DNA of 64,000 nucleotides. Source: an uncultured Lachnospiraceae bacterium (GTDB lineage: Bacteria > Bacillota > Clostridia > Lachnospirales > Lachnospiraceae). A model generated the notes under the pieces. The model was given only the letters and a program-made list of their open reading frames with translations. It was not told the origin of the DNA and did no database searches. How positions within the stretch are numbered: position 1 is the first letter of the stretch; the number at the start of each line of letters is the position of its first letter. The DNA is taken from assembly GCA_946566685.1 (NCBI GenBank), contig CAMNXA010000015.1:1-64000 (forward strand), in the 5' to 3' direction. This document shows, in pieces, positions 33,617-42,738 of this stretch. A program made the translations under genes and the position numbers.

Positions 33617-33758
33617 GACCGAAATCCTCCATGACGGGAGAGGCGAATATGCCTAAATCAATATCTGGGTATTCCTCTATTGCTTTCAGCAGATCGGCGT
33701 CCGTTTTGATTCCAAATTCTTTTTCCATGATCTCGCGCAATCTATCAACGAGTGCCAT
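33606..33758 (-). CDS. Small acidic early protein
   Basis: The 50-residue protein starts MALVDRLREIMEKEFGIKTD at ATG 33758 after AAAGGGGCGG, overlapping the XRE gene by 14 bases and the hydrolase gene by 11. It is acidic and helical. A longer frame upstream has no ribosome site. No family is recognised. Confidence 0.55.
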   Translation of the reverse strand: MALVDRLREIMEKEFGIKTDADLLKAIEEYPDIDLGIFASPVMEDFGHAV

Positions 33759-34263
33759 TCCTACCGCCCCTTTCCGTGATTTTTTCAGCAAACATCCGGA
33801 GCTCTGATATTGTTTTTGCCAGGGAATCGAGATTCCGCATAATGCCGTCAAACTCTTCCCTCTCGCTTTCATCAATCTTTCCGTCTGACGCTATGCTTAA
33901 TAGCTGTTTTTTCATGTTCTGGATTTCTTCATCATCCAGGTCATTCAGGAGGCGAACCGTCACGCTTGCCAGACCGTCAATCTCCGTGGCGACCGGTAGT
34001 TGCTTTCCTATCGGGCATTCTCTTTTGCAGTAGAGGTTTTTAAGCTGGGGGGAATTGTAAAGGTCAGCCATCATAACCACAATGTCAACCGGAACCGCCT
34101 TAGTTATCCCCAGCTCGTAATTTGACAGTGTGGATGTGGATATCCCCAGAAGTTCCGCTGCGCTTTCCCGGCTTCTTAGCTTATCGTTGTATTTTGCCGC
34201 CTCTTCCCTACAGGCACGGTATATATTTCCCATGCAATTCATACAACCATTCTCCATGTTCAT
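33745..34263 (-). CDS. XRE-family regulator with Cys-rich segment
   Basis: The 172-residue protein has an HTH at about residues 20-80 (SAAELLGISTSTLSNYELGI), the YCKRECPIGKQLP motif seen in a phage/ICE regulator group, and a helical C-terminus. It follows the Cro-like gene in the early operon. The first Met (34263) has GGAGGG four bases upstream; Met3 at 34257 is an alternative. It probably controls early genes. Confidence 0.8.
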   Translation of the reverse strand: MNMENGCMNCMGNIYRACREEAAKYNDKLRSRESAAELLGISTSTLSNYELGITKAVPVDIVVMMADLYNSPQLKNLYCKRECPIGKQLPVATEIDGLASVTVRLLNDLDDEEIQNMKKQLLSIASDGKIDESEREEFDGIMRNLDSLAKTISELRMFAEKITERGGRNGTR

Positions 34264-34289
34264 TTACCCTCCGTTGCCGTATAATTTAC

Positions 34290-34499
34290 TTAGACCTGTA
34301 ATTCAGCTCCTACATCCGGTATATGCAGATAATCACTGATTTTTTTTACGGCAATGGGGCTTGTTACCCGGCCATTCAGAATCGAGGTAACATAAGACCT
34401 TGTCAGATTCAATTTATCTGCAAGATCTATGATGCTTATGTCCTGCTGAATCATAGCGATCTTTGCGCTTTTGCACCAGGGAGACAGTTTCCTTGCCAT
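34290..34499 (-). CDS. Cro-like XRE regulator, first gene of the lytic operon
   Basis: The 69-residue protein is a single HTH domain: IDLADKLNLTRSYVTSILNG followed by RVTSPIAVKKISDYL. It is encoded first after the early promoter and divergent from the CI-like gene, the place of Cro. It would bind the same inverted-repeat operators. Start ATG 34499 follows AAAGGAGG. Confidence 0.82.
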   Translation of the reverse strand: MARKLSPWCKSAKIAMIQQDISIIDLADKLNLTRSYVTSILNGRVTSPIAVKKISDYLHIPDVGAELQV

Positions 34500-34540
34500 T
34501 GTGTAGCCTCCTTTCCTTTTACTTTACTTTTGTTCACTTT

Positions 34541-34666
34541 TGCGTTAAAATAAAATGAGTTTGATTTTGTTTTTGCGTTTTTGTTTCATTCTCAATTTTA
34601 TTCTATATTTTATACTATAACGCATTATTATGCGTTGGTCAAGTATAAAATTTAGTTTTCTGCGTT
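34541..34666. promoter_or_regulatory. Lysogeny switch operators
   Basis: A perfect 18-bp operator, AACGCAT-TATT-ATGCGTT, lies at 34619-34636. Three single TGCGTT half-sites lie at 34541-34546, 34574-34579 and 34661-34666. They cover the divergent region between the Cro-like and CI-like genes. Confidence 0.7.
34614..34642 (-). promoter_or_regulatory. Early lytic promoter with operator in the spacer
   Basis: On the minus strand TTGACC and TATAGT are exactly 17 bases apart. The operator 34619-34636 fills that spacer, so repressor and RNA polymerase cannot bind together. It would drive the whole early operon. The plus-strand repressor promoter is less clear (TATAAA at 34644 with a poor -35) and may need activation. 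Confidence 0.78.
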
Positions 34667-34681
34667 CACTGGGGAGGATAT

Positions 34682-35023
34682 ATGTTTTACGATAATATTT
34701 GTAAGATTTGTAAAGACAAGGGCACTACGCCCACCACCATACTAAAAGAACTTGGATATAGTACCGGAAACGTTACTCAATGGAAAAAAGGTTCTGTTCC
34801 CAACGTAGAATTATGCGTTGCTATTGCTCGTCACCTTGGCATAACGCTCGATTACCTTGTTACGCTTTCTACGTCAGTTCAGGATAATTCTTTGTCTGAA
34901 TCCGACCAGGAATGGCTAGATATCATTTGCCGGATTCCGGCAGACAAACAGGAAATGTGCAAGGACTTTTTGCGTACTCACATGGTAATTCCAGAAAAGT
35001 ATGCTGACGAGAAAAAAGCATAG
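34682..35023 (+). CDS. CI-like XRE repressor
   Basis: The 113-residue protein has an HTH domain (KGTTPTTILKELGYSTGNVT, then QWKKGSVPNVELCVAIARHL) and a helical C-terminus without a LexA-type Ser/Lys protease domain. It is the first gene of the plus-strand lysogeny unit, after GGGGAGG. Without a protease domain, induction must go through another factor or a metalloprotease; none was seen beside it. Confidence 0.82.
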   Translation: MFYDNICKICKDKGTTPTTILKELGYSTGNVTQWKKGSVPNVELCVAIARHLGITLDYLVTLSTSVQDNSLSESDQEWLDIICRIPADKQEMCKDFLRTHMVIPEKYADEKKA

Positions 35024-35083
35024 TCAATAATGAATACTTAGAATGGCGGCGCAGAAACAATAAATCAGAATAGGGGGTATCTT

Positions 35084-35269
35084 ATGGGAAATCAGGAAAC
35101 CGGAAGAAAAATCATGATCGATCTGCTGAACAATCCAGCCGGAGACCAGTACGCATACGTTATGGAACTTCAAAGATTGCTGATGTGCTACCAGGTTGCA
35201 AGCCCAGACGATAGAAATGTGGTGTGGGCCGCACTCAACAAATACGCCAGCAAAATAGACAAGATATAG
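35084..35269 (+). CDS. Small lysogeny-unit protein
   Basis: The 61-residue protein starts MGNQETGRKIMIDLLNNPAG after TAGGGGG and lies between repressor and integrase. It is helical, with YVMELQRLLMCYQVASPDDR. Its stop codon is inside the stem of the terminator that follows. It may modulate the repressor or integrase; no family is recognised. Confidence 0.6.
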   Translation: MGNQETGRKIMIDLLNNPAGDQYAYVMELQRLLMCYQVASPDDRNVVWAALNKYASKIDKI

Positions 35270-35288
35270 CCCCGTGCAGGGGCTTTTT
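35268..35288 (+). terminator. Terminator after the lysogeny unit
   Basis: AGCCCC-GTGCA-GGGGCT followed by TTTTT, overlapping the stop of the 61-residue gene and 20 bases before the integrase ATG. Integrase expression from the repressor promoter would be reduced. Confidence 0.8.
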
Positions 35289-35308
35289 CTCTTTGGGGGA
35301 TAAAATAT

Positions 35309-37051
35309 ATGTCAAGAAATAGAAAGACCGTAAAATCGAAATCTGGGCTTTCCAGGGCAAAGAAAGTGGCTATCTATATCCGTGTATCTACCATGCACCA
35401 GATTGACAAGGATTCTCTGCCTATGCAGCGCAAAGACCTGATAGCCTATGCGGAGTTGATTCTGGGGATAAGCGAGTATGAGATATTCGAGGATGCCGGT
35501 TATTCAGGAAAGAACACCGACCGGCCAGCCTTTCAGGATATGATGTACCGCATCCGCAACGGTGAGTTTTCTCATGTGCTTGTCTGGAAAATAGACCGCA
35601 TTTCCCGTAACCTGCTGGACTTTGCGGAAATGTACGAGGAACTACAGGAGCTCCGTGTTGTCTTTGTCAGCAAAAACGAGCAATTTGATACCTCCACGGC
35701 CATAGGTGAGGCTATGCTCAAAATCATCCTGGTATTTGCGGAGCTTGAAAGAAATATGACGTCCGAGCGTGTGACCGCCGCCATGATATCCAGGGCCAGT
35801 AACGGCCAGTGGAACGGCGGGCGGATTCCCTTTGGCTATGACTATGATCCTGAATCTGGGGAGTTTTCTATCCGGGAGGACGAGGCGCAGGTCTGCCGGA
35901 TACTAAAGGATGATTACATGGAGAATAAATCCCTGACGCATACGTCCCGGCTCCTGAATGAGCGTGGGTATAGAACCAGGGCCGGTGTAGAATGGTCTCC
36001 TACTGCGGTATGGATAATTGCGTCCAGTCCTTTCTATGCTGGGATATACAGATACAACCGATACAAAGGAACTGACCACCGCACCGAAAACCCGGAGGAT
36101 GAATGGGTAATGGTGCCGAACCACCACCCGGCGATATTCACGGTGGAAGAATATGAGGTTATGGCAAGTATGTTGAAAGACAATTCCAGGAACTTCTCTA
36201 ATTATTCCGACCGGCAGCATACCTCTTCAAAGGTTCATCTTTTCTCTGGGATTGCATACTGCGGGAAATGTGGGAATAAAATGGTCTCTACTCCTGGAAA
36301 GCTAAGTGCTGACGGCTACCGCCCGTCTAACTACTCGTGCCCCAAAAGGCGAAAAACCAAAGAATGTGACAATCAGACTGTAAATGATAGTGTGCTGGGT
36401 GAATTTGTGATAAATTACATCCTTAACATGTTGAACGCTAAAAAGGAATTTTCCGGTATCAATTCTCCTGGGGAACTGGAAAAGCGGCTTCTTTTCGGCC
36501 GCACTTTCTCCGGTGTGGAACATATAGAGGAAAACGGGCTCCATGAGTTTTATAATCTCCTGGCCAGGTACGGCTCCGACAACTCCTACAGCTTTTCTAT
36601 CCGCAGGCCCAGGAAAAAGAAAGCCGCCGTTTCCCCGGAAGTAGAACAGCTCCGCAAGGAAAAGGAACGCCAGGAGCGTGCTATGCAGAGGCTCCAGGAG
36701 CTCTATCTGTATTCTGAATCTGCAATGTCAGAAAAAGACTTCATCATCCGGAAATCAGAAATATCAAAACGCCTGGGTGATGTAAGCACAAAACTCGGCC
36801 TTGTCTCCCGTGGCACTGAATCCTCTCTGTCAGACGAGGATTTTATCAAACAGGCAAGTCACCTGCTAATATCCAGGCAACTAGCAGAGAGGAAATATAT
36901 CTATTTCAAAGAATTTGCAAAATCGGTATCTCCGGAAATCCTGAAAACCTACCTCGATACCATTCTGGATTCCGTGACGCTCACGGACGGGCATGTGGAA
37001 TCAATCATATTCAGGAACGGGCTCACCCATAAATTCATATACCGCCAATAA
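35309..37051 (+). CDS. Large serine integrase
   Basis: The 580-residue protein has the serine recombinase N-terminal domain: VAIYIRVSTMHQ with nucleophile Ser27, and the conserved VLVWKIDRISRNLLDF and LAELERNMTSER-like FAELERNMTSERV. A recombinase domain (GGRIPFGYDYDPESGEFSIR) follows. The zinc ribbon (CGKCGNKM ... CPKRRKTKEC) and a coiled coil at about 440-500 (EVEQLRKEKERQERAMQRLQ) complete it. It integrates the phage directionally. It lies at the right end of the prophage next to host DNA. Confidence 0.93.
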   Translation: MSRNRKTVKSKSGLSRAKKVAIYIRVSTMHQIDKDSLPMQRKDLIAYAELILGISEYEIFEDAGYSGKNTDRPAFQDMMYRIRNGEFSHVLVWKIDRISRNLLDFAEMYEELQELRVVFVSKNEQFDTSTAIGEAMLKIILVFAELERNMTSERVTAAMISRASNGQWNGGRIPFGYDYDPESGEFSIREDEAQVCRILKDDYMENKSLTHTSRLLNERGYRTRAGVEWSPTAVWIIASSPFYAGIYRYNRYKGTDHRTENPEDEWVMVPNHHPAIFTVEEYEVMASMLKDNSRNFSNYSDRQHTSSKVHLFSGIAYCGKCGNKMVSTPGKLSADGYRPSNYSCPKRRKTKECDNQTVNDSVLGEFVINYILNMLNAKKEFSGINSPGELEKRLLFGRTFSGVEHIEENGLHEFYNLLARYGSDNSYSFSIRRPRKKKAAVSPEVEQLRKEKERQERAMQRLQELYLYSESAMSEKDFIIRKSEISKRLGDVSTKLGLVSRGTESSLSDEDFIKQASHLLISRQLAERKYIYFKEFAKSVSPEILKTYLDTILDSVTLTDGHVESIIFRNGLTHKFIYRQ

Positions 37052-37283
37052 CAAAACGCCCAGGGCTCATGCCCTGGGTATTCTGTCTCTTTCATTTTAT
37101 TTTCGTATGGAGTGAGGTCTCCCAACATCCCACTAGGCCGCCTGCCTACCTAGAATACCGCCCCAATAATTCCAGTCCCAGGCCGTTTCTTTCATCCACT
37201 GCCACCTGTGCGGCTCCGCTTCTTTGTGAACAATAGTTAAATTTGGGTGTCATTTGATTAGCATGGCATCCCCTTTCTTGTCA
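37052..37283. other. Probable prophage right junction (att region)
   Basis: No gene is present between integrase and the host GH32 stop. Serine integrases use short att sites beside their gene, so the junction should be in or near this stretch. The left junction is outside the window, so the core sequence cannot be fixed by comparing repeats. Confidence 0.4.
37059..37078 (+). terminator. Hairpin after the integrase
   Basis: CCCAGGGC-TCAT-GCCCTGGG is a perfect 8-bp stem seven bases after the integrase stop. A T-rich but interrupted tail follows (TATTCTGTCTC). It is a likely terminator. Confidence 0.65.
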
Positions 37284-38768
37284 TCATTCCAACGCATACT
37301 TCACAACATCCATCGATACTTCTCCATCTGCATAGAAAGAAATTCCCTCTGCCGCAAGATCAGTATAGATGGTGGCGCTCAACGCATACTCACCGTCATT
37401 CACAAACACTTCCACACTGAATCTGTCAAGTATGACCCGCATCTTTATATTACCATCTTTGTTATGCACCTGACAACGGCGTTGATGAATGATCGCCCTT
37501 CTGGAACCGGAAAATTTCCTGTCTATCTTGACAATGGATTCATACGGCCTGAAACTGATGGAGGTATGGTATGTATCGTTCTGTGCAAACCTTACTGCAA
37601 ATTTACGATAAATATTGTTTTCATCCGCAGGGCGCAGTGTCAATTCCATATCCACCTTGCGTCCCTCCACCCCGGCTAGCCTGACCACATCCTGGAAGGT
37701 AACATTTTCATGTCTTACTTCCTCCCCTCTCATATCTTCCAATTCACGTATCGGATTCTGATACAGTCGGCCGTTTTGTATTGACAGTTCTCTTGGCAGA
37801 CTCATCTGGCCAAACCAGGGCTGATCGGGAGAGTGAAGATTGCAGGTATCCCAATTCTGCATCCAGCCGATCATGACCCGTCTGCCATCCGGCGTCAAAA
37901 TGGTTTGTGTGGCATAGAAATCAATTCCGTAATCCACTGCCTGATCATGTTCCTCTGTAAAGGTGTCGGTCCCTTCATCATAGGAACCGATCAGACATAA
38001 AGTCCCATTACCGTTATGATATTCAAACCCCTGTGGAAGCATATCCATAGGACTGGTAAGCAGCACTGCCTTTCCATCCAGTTCAAAGAAATCCGGACAT
38101 TCCCACATCATGCCATAGCGTTTATTATTCGCCGCCAGTATTTTATCGTACTGCCAGTGAAATCCGTCCTGACTGCTGAACAGGAGAATCTGCCCGTCTC
38201 TTTCCGGTGTACAATTCCCTACAACACAGCGATAGGTACCGTCAGATTTTTTCCAGATCTTAGGGTCACGAAAATCAAATTTACTGCCGTTATCGGGCAG
38301 ATCATCCTTGGTCAGTACCGGATTTCCCACGTATTTCTCGTAATCTGTCCCGTCACCCACCGCCAGGCACTGTGTCTGCACGTCACGCATACTGCCGTCC
38401 GGCTGGGTCTCCCTGACAACACCGGTATAAACCAGCAAATGTCTTCCATCCGGCAGAACCACTGCACTGCCGGAAAAGCAGCCGTCCCTGTCAAATTCTG
38501 CATCCGGCGCAAGGGCCGCGGGAAGATATTCCCAGTGCAGCAGGTCTTTACTCACCGCATGCCCCCAGTGCATCGGCCCCCAATGGGAATCATATGGGTG
38601 ATACTGATAAAACAAATGATACGCACCTTTGTAATATGAGAACCCATTGGGATCGTTCATCCAGCCAACTCTGGCCGCAAGATGGAACCCCGGGCGGTTT
38701 TCCTGGGCAATCTTCTTCTCCATCGCCTCTTCATATTTTCTTGCGTCACGTAAAATCTGACTAATCAT
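37284..38768 (-). CDS. GH32 beta-fructosidase / sucrose-6-phosphate hydrolase
   Basis: The 494-residue enzyme hydrolyses terminal beta-fructosyl bonds of sucrose or fructo-oligosaccharides. It has GWMNDPNG with nucleophile Asp39, the FRDPKIW stabiliser motif and WECPDFF with the acid-base Glu. The C-terminal beta-sandwich carries DRFSVEVFVNDGEYALS. There is no signal peptide, so it acts inside the cell. It is the last gene of the ABC operon, which points to import of intact oligosaccharide by ABC and not PTS. Confidence 0.9.
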   Translation of the reverse strand: MISQILRDARKYEEAMEKKIAQENRPGFHLAARVGWMNDPNGFSYYKGAYHLFYQYHPYDSHWGPMHWGHAVSKDLLHWEYLPAALAPDAEFDRDGCFSGSAVVLPDGRHLLVYTGVVRETQPDGSMRDVQTQCLAVGDGTDYEKYVGNPVLTKDDLPDNGSKFDFRDPKIWKKSDGTYRCVVGNCTPERDGQILLFSSQDGFHWQYDKILAANNKRYGMMWECPDFFELDGKAVLLTSPMDMLPQGFEYHNGNGTLCLIGSYDEGTDTFTEEHDQAVDYGIDFYATQTILTPDGRRVMIGWMQNWDTCNLHSPDQPWFGQMSLPRELSIQNGRLYQNPIRELEDMRGEEVRHENVTFQDVVRLAGVEGRKVDMELTLRPADENNIYRKFAVRFAQNDTYHTSISFRPYESIVKIDRKFSGSRRAIIHQRRCQVHNKDGNIKMRVILDRFSVEVFVNDGEYALSATIYTDLAAEGISFYADGEVSMDVVKYALE

Positions 38769-38773
38769 AACGA

Positions 38774-40441
38774 TTATTCCTCCACTTCAATTCCCGCATA
38801 ACGGTTATACGCATTCTGGTACACTTCCAGCAATTTATTCATACCGCACTTCTTTTCCAATAACTCTATATAATCCTGCCACTCCTGATCTGTGGGCCCA
38901 CCGTTCTTTAACCACAAACCTTCATTTTCTGCTACCGTGTTCTCAAAGTTGGCCTTATACCAGTCGATGGTATCCAATTCCCTTCCTGTAAAGACACAGT
39001 CCACAGGATAGGTCACGGTACTGTCTACATATGGCATCCAGAAATCCTGCAAATCTGTCAGACGCTCAATCGCACGATCTTCCATCTTAAAGGTCGTACT
39101 ATAGTAATTACTGAGAATCAGTTTCGGGCCCCACACTTCCTGTTCTCCTTTTAACTCTCCAGCGCTCTTGCCATACTTCTCCTGACATTCCTCATTTGAT
39201 ATACTCAGCCATACGCCATTTTCATCTTTATCTGTAAAATACACATCAATCGGGCCATATTGCAGCTGCATCACGATCTCCGGATCATACCATCTGTCAA
39301 AATATTTTAAAAGATTTGCCGGACTCTTGCAAGCTTTTGTAATATTCAGGTTGCCGCTGTTGATTCCGCCCCCGGTACGTACCGTCACATTATGGGTTCC
39401 GTCAGGTCCATCCAGAATGGGCAGGAATACGTAATCTTTCGCATAATCTCCCATTACTTCCTCAATATACCACCAGGTTGTGACACCCACATAACCCTGG
39501 GAACATTTGGCAATCAGCTGGGAATCCGACTGACTGAACATTTCAAGATCCATCAGTCCTTCCGCATACCAGTCATGGAAATAGGTAACGGCATCCCGAT
39601 AAGCGTCTGTTGTACAAATGAATTCAACTGTTCCGTCATCCCTGAGTACCAAGTCATTGCACACATCATTGGGCCAGTTGGTGAATCCAAATCCTGCATA
39701 AAATATGTTCTGTCCCCAACACCACTGGTCAAACCCTGTAGACATCGGAATCGTGCTTCCCGGCGCATTGCCATAGTATTTCGCACTCATGTCATTGTCC
39801 TTAAAAGCCTTTAATGCCGTGTGAAGTTCATCCAGTGTCGTCGGCACTTCCAGACCCAGATCGTCAAGCCACGCTTTATTAATCATGGAAAACTGCGGGA
39901 TTGTATAGATGCTGTAATCTTCCTCCGATCCGATACCTGCCGTTCCCATTCTCTCGCCCGCCGGCAACCCGTAGATATAACCGTCATCCATGGTAATGGC
40001 ACTGCGGATATCCGGATTTTCTTCCAATATCTTACTTAAGTTGGGCATATATTCTTCCGTCAGATACGGTGTCAGGTCAATAAAAGTACCATCGTCTCCA
40101 TACCGGGAAATATCGTAATTGTTAAATCCCACTCCCAGGAAAGCATCCGGCAGCTCACCGCCGGCGATACGAATATTTACCTGTTCCGCCAGGGAATCAC
40201 TCATAACTGTCCAATCAATATTAAAACCTGTATCTTTCTCCAGTTGATTCAATACTTCATTATTATCGTATCCTTTGCTCAGCGCACTCATACCGCCCAT
40301 GATAGAGAACTGCGTCTGAGAGACATCCGGATTGACAACGCCTTTCTGCGATGCGCCGTACTGATCATTTCCACATGCCGTAACCGATAACATAAGCCCT
40401 GCCGCAAGTATACATGATATGATCTTTTTATCTCTTCTCAT
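38774..40441 (-). CDS. ABC sugar transporter substrate-binding lipoprotein
   Basis: The 555-residue protein has a lipoprotein signal (MRRDKKIISCILAAGLMLSV then TAC, lipidated Cys23) and the layout of LplA/YtcQ-type oligosaccharide-binding proteins of family 1. These include WTVMSDSLAEQVNIRIAGGE, LPDAFLGVGF and YGLPAGERMG. It captures the sugar outside the membrane and delivers it to the two permeases encoded upstream. The large size is usual for this type. Confidence 0.88.
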   Translation of the reverse strand: MRRDKKIISCILAAGLMLSVTACGNDQYGASQKGVVNPDVSQTQFSIMGGMSALSKGYDNNEVLNQLEKDTGFNIDWTVMSDSLAEQVNIRIAGGELPDAFLGVGFNNYDISRYGDDGTFIDLTPYLTEEYMPNLSKILEENPDIRSAITMDDGYIYGLPAGERMGTAGIGSEEDYSIYTIPQFSMINKAWLDDLGLEVPTTLDELHTALKAFKDNDMSAKYYGNAPGSTIPMSTGFDQWCWGQNIFYAGFGFTNWPNDVCNDLVLRDDGTVEFICTTDAYRDAVTYFHDWYAEGLMDLEMFSQSDSQLIAKCSQGYVGVTTWWYIEEVMGDYAKDYVFLPILDGPDGTHNVTVRTGGGINSGNLNITKACKSPANLLKYFDRWYDPEIVMQLQYGPIDVYFTDKDENGVWLSISNEECQEKYGKSAGELKGEQEVWGPKLILSNYYSTTFKMEDRAIERLTDLQDFWMPYVDSTVTYPVDCVFTGRELDTIDWYKANFENTVAENEGLWLKNGGPTDQEWQDYIELLEKKCGMNKLLEVYQNAYNRYAGIEVEE

Positions 40442-40468
40442 ATTCCACTCTTCCTCTCTCTCCTAATC

Positions 40469-41377
40469 TTAACCTTTAACTGCACCTGCCATAAAGCCTT
40501 TTTCAAAATACTTCTGTACAAAAGGATAGATAATCAACATCGGCAGCGCCGCCACAATAATGGATGAGAACTTGATCATCTCCGTCATCTTATTCAATTC
40601 TGCATAACCGCCGGAAATAGTGCTTGCCTGGCTGGCGCTGGCGGAACTCTTAATCAGGATATTTCTCAGTACAAGCGGAAGCGGAGCCTTCTGTGTTCCC
40701 GGCAGGTAGATCATTGCCGTAAACCAGTCATTCCAGTAAGCCACCATGCTGAATACCACCATAACCGCCATGATAGAGCGGCTGAGAGGCACCACAATTT
40801 TAATAAAAGTCGTCCACTTGGAAGCGCCGTCTATATTGGCCGCCTCGATCATTTCCTTCGGGATACTGTTCTCAAAGAAGTTTCTCACAATGATCATATT
40901 GCCCACTGCTACACCGCCCGGAAGGAACAGGGCCCACATGTTATTGATAAGTCCGGTCTGCTTGACAATCAAATAAGTAGGGACCAGACCGCCGCCAAAA
41001 TACATGGTGATGATAAAAAAGATACTAAGTGCCTTTCTGCCCGGCAGTTCTTTCACACTGAGCGGATATGCCGTCAGATAAAGAATCACAACGGAAAATA
41101 TTGTCCCAACTACTGTATATTTAATGCTGTTCCAATAACCCAGCAGGATACCCGGATCTGCAAAAACAGCCTTATAACCATCCCAGGTGAACTGACTGGG
41201 CAGTAAAAACGTTTTGCCTGCATATACGTCATAAGGATTTGACACGGAAGCAATCAACACATAATACAACGGATACGCAACAATAAAAAGAACGACCGCA
41301 CAGATGGCAACCAGTATATAGTCACTGACTTTTTCGGAAAATCCGGTTGTCTTCTTGGATTTTGTCATTGTATTCAT
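40469..41377 (-). CDS. ABC sugar transporter permease (YtcP/LplC type)
   Basis: The 302-residue membrane protein has six predicted spans and the EAA loop EAANIDGASKWTTFIKIVVP, which docks the ATPase. The end KYFEKGFMAGAVKG is typical of this family. Start ATG 41377 follows AGGAGG. No ATPase gene is in the operon, so a shared MsmK-type ATPase from elsewhere is expected. Confidence 0.9.
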   Translation of the reverse strand: MNTMTKSKKTTGFSEKVSDYILVAICAVVLFIVAYPLYYVLIASVSNPYDVYAGKTFLLPSQFTWDGYKAVFADPGILLGYWNSIKYTVVGTIFSVVILYLTAYPLSVKELPGRKALSIFFIITMYFGGGLVPTYLIVKQTGLINNMWALFLPGGVAVGNMIIVRNFFENSIPKEMIEAANIDGASKWTTFIKIVVPLSRSIMAVMVVFSMVAYWNDWFTAMIYLPGTQKAPLPLVLRNILIKSSASASQASTISGGYAELNKMTEMIKFSSIIVAALPMLIIYPFVQKYFEKGFMAGAVKG

Positions 41378-41387
41378 ACCACACCTC

Positions 41388-42332
41388 CTATATAAAACTG
41401 GTATCTTCAGATATTTTGCCTGCGATCTTATTGACCACGATCAACAGAATGATGTTGACAACAGTGTTAAAAAGTCCAACCGCTGTAGAGTAACTGTATT
41501 TGGCATTTTCAATACCCTGCTGATATACATATACCGCTATCACATCACTGGTGGCCTTGTTAAGATCTGTCTGTAACAGCCATACTTTCTCGAATCCTAC
41601 ATTCATCAGACTGCCGGCGCTCATGATCAGATTCAGCACCATGATGGAAGTCAGCTGCGGCACATCAATGTGCAGAATTCTCTGGAACATGGAAGCGCCG
41701 TCCACCTTGGCCGCTTCATAAAGGGAAGTATCTACACTGGCCAGAGTTGCCATGTAAACGATGATGCCCCATCCTGCATCCTGCCAGATTCCTGATGCTA
41801 TGTATATGGTTCGAAATGCCGCTGATTCTGTCAGGAAATCTATGCTCGTTCCGGCGATCAGATTGATCAGACCGCCTGAGGGACTTAAAAAGATCCGGAT
41901 CATACCACAGATGACCATGGTAGAAATAAAGTGCGGCGCATAGAGCACTGTCTGCGTCACTCTCTTAAAACGCTGGAATCTCAGTTGGTTCAGCATTAAC
42001 GCAAGAATGACCGGAATCGGAAATCCCCATAACAGACTGTAAAAGCTTAAAAGCAATGTATTCTTGATCATTCGTGCACAGGTAGGTGCGGTAAAGAACC
42101 GTTCGAACCATTCCAGCCCGATCCATTCGCTTCCCCACATACCTCTGCTGGCTTTATAATCTCTGAACGCAATCTGTATGCCATACATGGGTACATACTT
42201 ATAAATAATGGTCAAAATCACCGGAATCAAAAGCATCAGATATAACTGCCAGTTATCCTTGATGCGCTTTTCAAGCGGTTTGCCTCCCGACATTATTGCC
42301 GGACTTGTAACTGCCGACTTACTTCCACTCAT
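41388..42332 (-). CDS. ABC sugar transporter permease (LplB type)
   Basis: The 314-residue membrane protein has six spans. Its EAA loop is YEAAKVDGASMFQRILHIDV. LplB features are YVPMYGIQIAFRDYKASRG and WIGLEWFERFF. I start it at ATG 42332 after AAGGAG, because an upstream ATG (42377) would lie within the leader close to the operator. It is the first gene of the four-gene operon, transcribed away from the LacI regulator. Confidence 0.9.
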   Translation of the reverse strand: MSGSKSAVTSPAIMSGGKPLEKRIKDNWQLYLMLLIPVILTIIYKYVPMYGIQIAFRDYKASRGMWGSEWIGLEWFERFFTAPTCARMIKNTLLLSFYSLLWGFPIPVILALMLNQLRFQRFKRVTQTVLYAPHFISTMVICGMIRIFLSPSGGLINLIAGTSIDFLTESAAFRTIYIASGIWQDAGWGIIVYMATLASVDTSLYEAAKVDGASMFQRILHIDVPQLTSIMVLNLIMSAGSLMNVGFEKVWLLQTDLNKATSDVIAVYVYQQGIENAKYSYSTAVGLFNTVVNIILLIVVNKIAGKISEDTSFI

Positions 42333-42384
42333 ATCCTTTCTCCTTCCCTTTGTGTGTGGTTTATGTGTCTTCCACATCTTTTTC

Positions 42385-42401
42385 GTGAAACGTTATTTCA
42401 C
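42385..42401. promoter_or_regulatory. LacI-type operator at the ABC operon start
   Basis: GTGAAA-CGTTA-TTTCAC is a perfect inverted repeat just downstream of the expected transcription start. The core TAACGTTTCA recurs at 42540-42549. Near the regulator start (42681-42725) there are several more TTCATGAA and TGAAAC elements. Confidence 0.6.
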
Positions 42402-42412
42402 TTCTTATCCGT

Positions 42413-42441
42413 ATGCTAACACTAAATGATAAGTTCGTCAA
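42413..42441 (-). promoter_or_regulatory. Promoter of the fructan/sucrose ABC operon
   Basis: On the minus strand TTGACG and TAGCAT are separated by 17 bases, with transcription expected near 42405 just before the operator. Bound repressor would block the start or the first steps of elongation. Confidence 0.6.
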
Positions 42442-42738
42442 TGTATTCAGTCTATTTTATTGTGATTATTTATATATTTTGTCATTTTATACTATTTCTA
42501 TTATGCATTTTTGTGTAATTTATCCACTATAATTTCATGTAACGTTTCATAATTCATTTCATTTTGGTCTTTACAAACCATTTTTTATACCTTATAATAA
42601 TTTCAGCAAAGATAATTCTTCGCTGAATATCAAAATAAACATCTATTTTGACATTCCATATCATTTATTTGGAAGGTATATTTCATGAAGTTTCATATTT
42701 GTTCATGAAACAAAAAATGAAACAGAAAAGAGGCTGAA

